DNA of 51,614 nt from the NCBI GenBank assembly GCA_964449075.1, contig CAYVBJ010000022.1, forward strand, positions 1 through 51,614, written 5' to 3'. The position numbers and the translations under genes were made by a program. This document shows positions 51,538-51,614 of this stretch, piece by piece. The notes below the pieces were generated by a model. The model ran no database searches, was not told the DNA's origin, and saw only the letters and a list, made by a program, of their open reading frames with translations. This DNA is from CAYVBJ01 sp964449075 (GTDB lineage Bacteria > Bacteroidota > Rhodothermia > Balneolales > Balneolaceae). Numbering within the stretch: position 1 is the first letter of the stretch; each line of letters begins with the position of its first letter.

Positions 51538-51614
51538 TTATAAATCCCGTAATAAATTAAAATTAATCTGAAACGGCTTGTATTTACGAAATATGAATCA
51601 GAAAAAGAAATGAT

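Noticed and set aside
1..51614. tRNA, rRNA or CRISPR arrays
   Set aside because: No T-loop type GTTCRANNC arms in a cloverleaf context, no rRNA-like conserved stretches, and no regularly spaced direct repeats of 24-40 nt were noticed by eye; a tRNAscan or CRISPR search could confirm.

Overview
The window reads as a chromosomal stretch of a Gram-negative member of the FCB group (Bacteroidota and relatives), most likely close to the Balneolaceae/Rhodothermota. The evidence is: a TonB-dependent receptor with an N-terminal carboxypeptidase-like domain, many lipoproteins and signal peptides, a topoisomerase I ending in GxYGPY-type repeats instead of zinc fingers, few strong Shine-Dalgarno sequences, and dispersed intergenic repeats of a kind typical of these genomes. 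The taxonomic call is inference from gene content. No rRNA, tRNA or CRISPR array was seen. The sequence is a draft: there are two 100-N gaps (37385-37484 and 47230-47329), and the first is flanked by an exact 55-bp duplication that looks like an assembly overlap.

Layout, 1-15.1 kb: the N-terminus of an esterase-like lipoprotein (-); a plus-strand run of a glutamate-receptor-like potassium channel, a FetAB-type ABC exporter and a DksA/TraR zinc-finger protein; a non-coding inverted-repeat element; the haem genes on the minus strand (hemH, hemA, hemC, then hemD after a second inverted-repeat element); an aquaporin with an altered selectivity position; an OmpR-type two-component pair (-); an SDR oxidoreductase; a DUF58 protein; and a transposase-derived ORF that appears catalytically dead.

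15.1-31.3 kb: AMP nucleosidase (-), NUDIX hydrolase, peroxiredoxin, topA, an unknown 189-aa protein, a flavin reductase and a DUF481-like outer-membrane protein (+); an S9 peptidase, a thioredoxin-like protein and a YdjM-type membrane protein (-); an RND efflux adaptor and pump (+) without a TolC gene.

31.3-38.2 kb is a regulatory block. It holds two receiver-only response regulators (-), two YceI-family exported proteins (+) preceded by a well-matched sigma-54 (-24/-12) promoter, an NtrC-type activator with its PAS histidine kinase (-), a DoxX-like membrane protein (-), and an excisionase-type HTH protein with a small partner (+). The simplest reading is that the NtrBC-like pair drives the YceI operon.

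38.2-51.6 kb has a metal and redox flavour. It holds a minus-strand set of a small Cys/His-rich exported protein, a TonB receptor and a BNR-repeat lipoprotein with a CxCC motif (a candidate metal-acquisition system); L-2-hydroxyglutarate dehydrogenase/oxidase; a TlpA-type thioredoxin lipoprotein; S-adenosylhomocysteinase; a beta-barrel protein; a Cu/Zn superoxide dismutase and a HAD hydrolase, both cut by the second gap; and a tightly coupled minus-strand operon of an LVIVD beta-propeller, an unknown exported protein and a multicopper oxidase.
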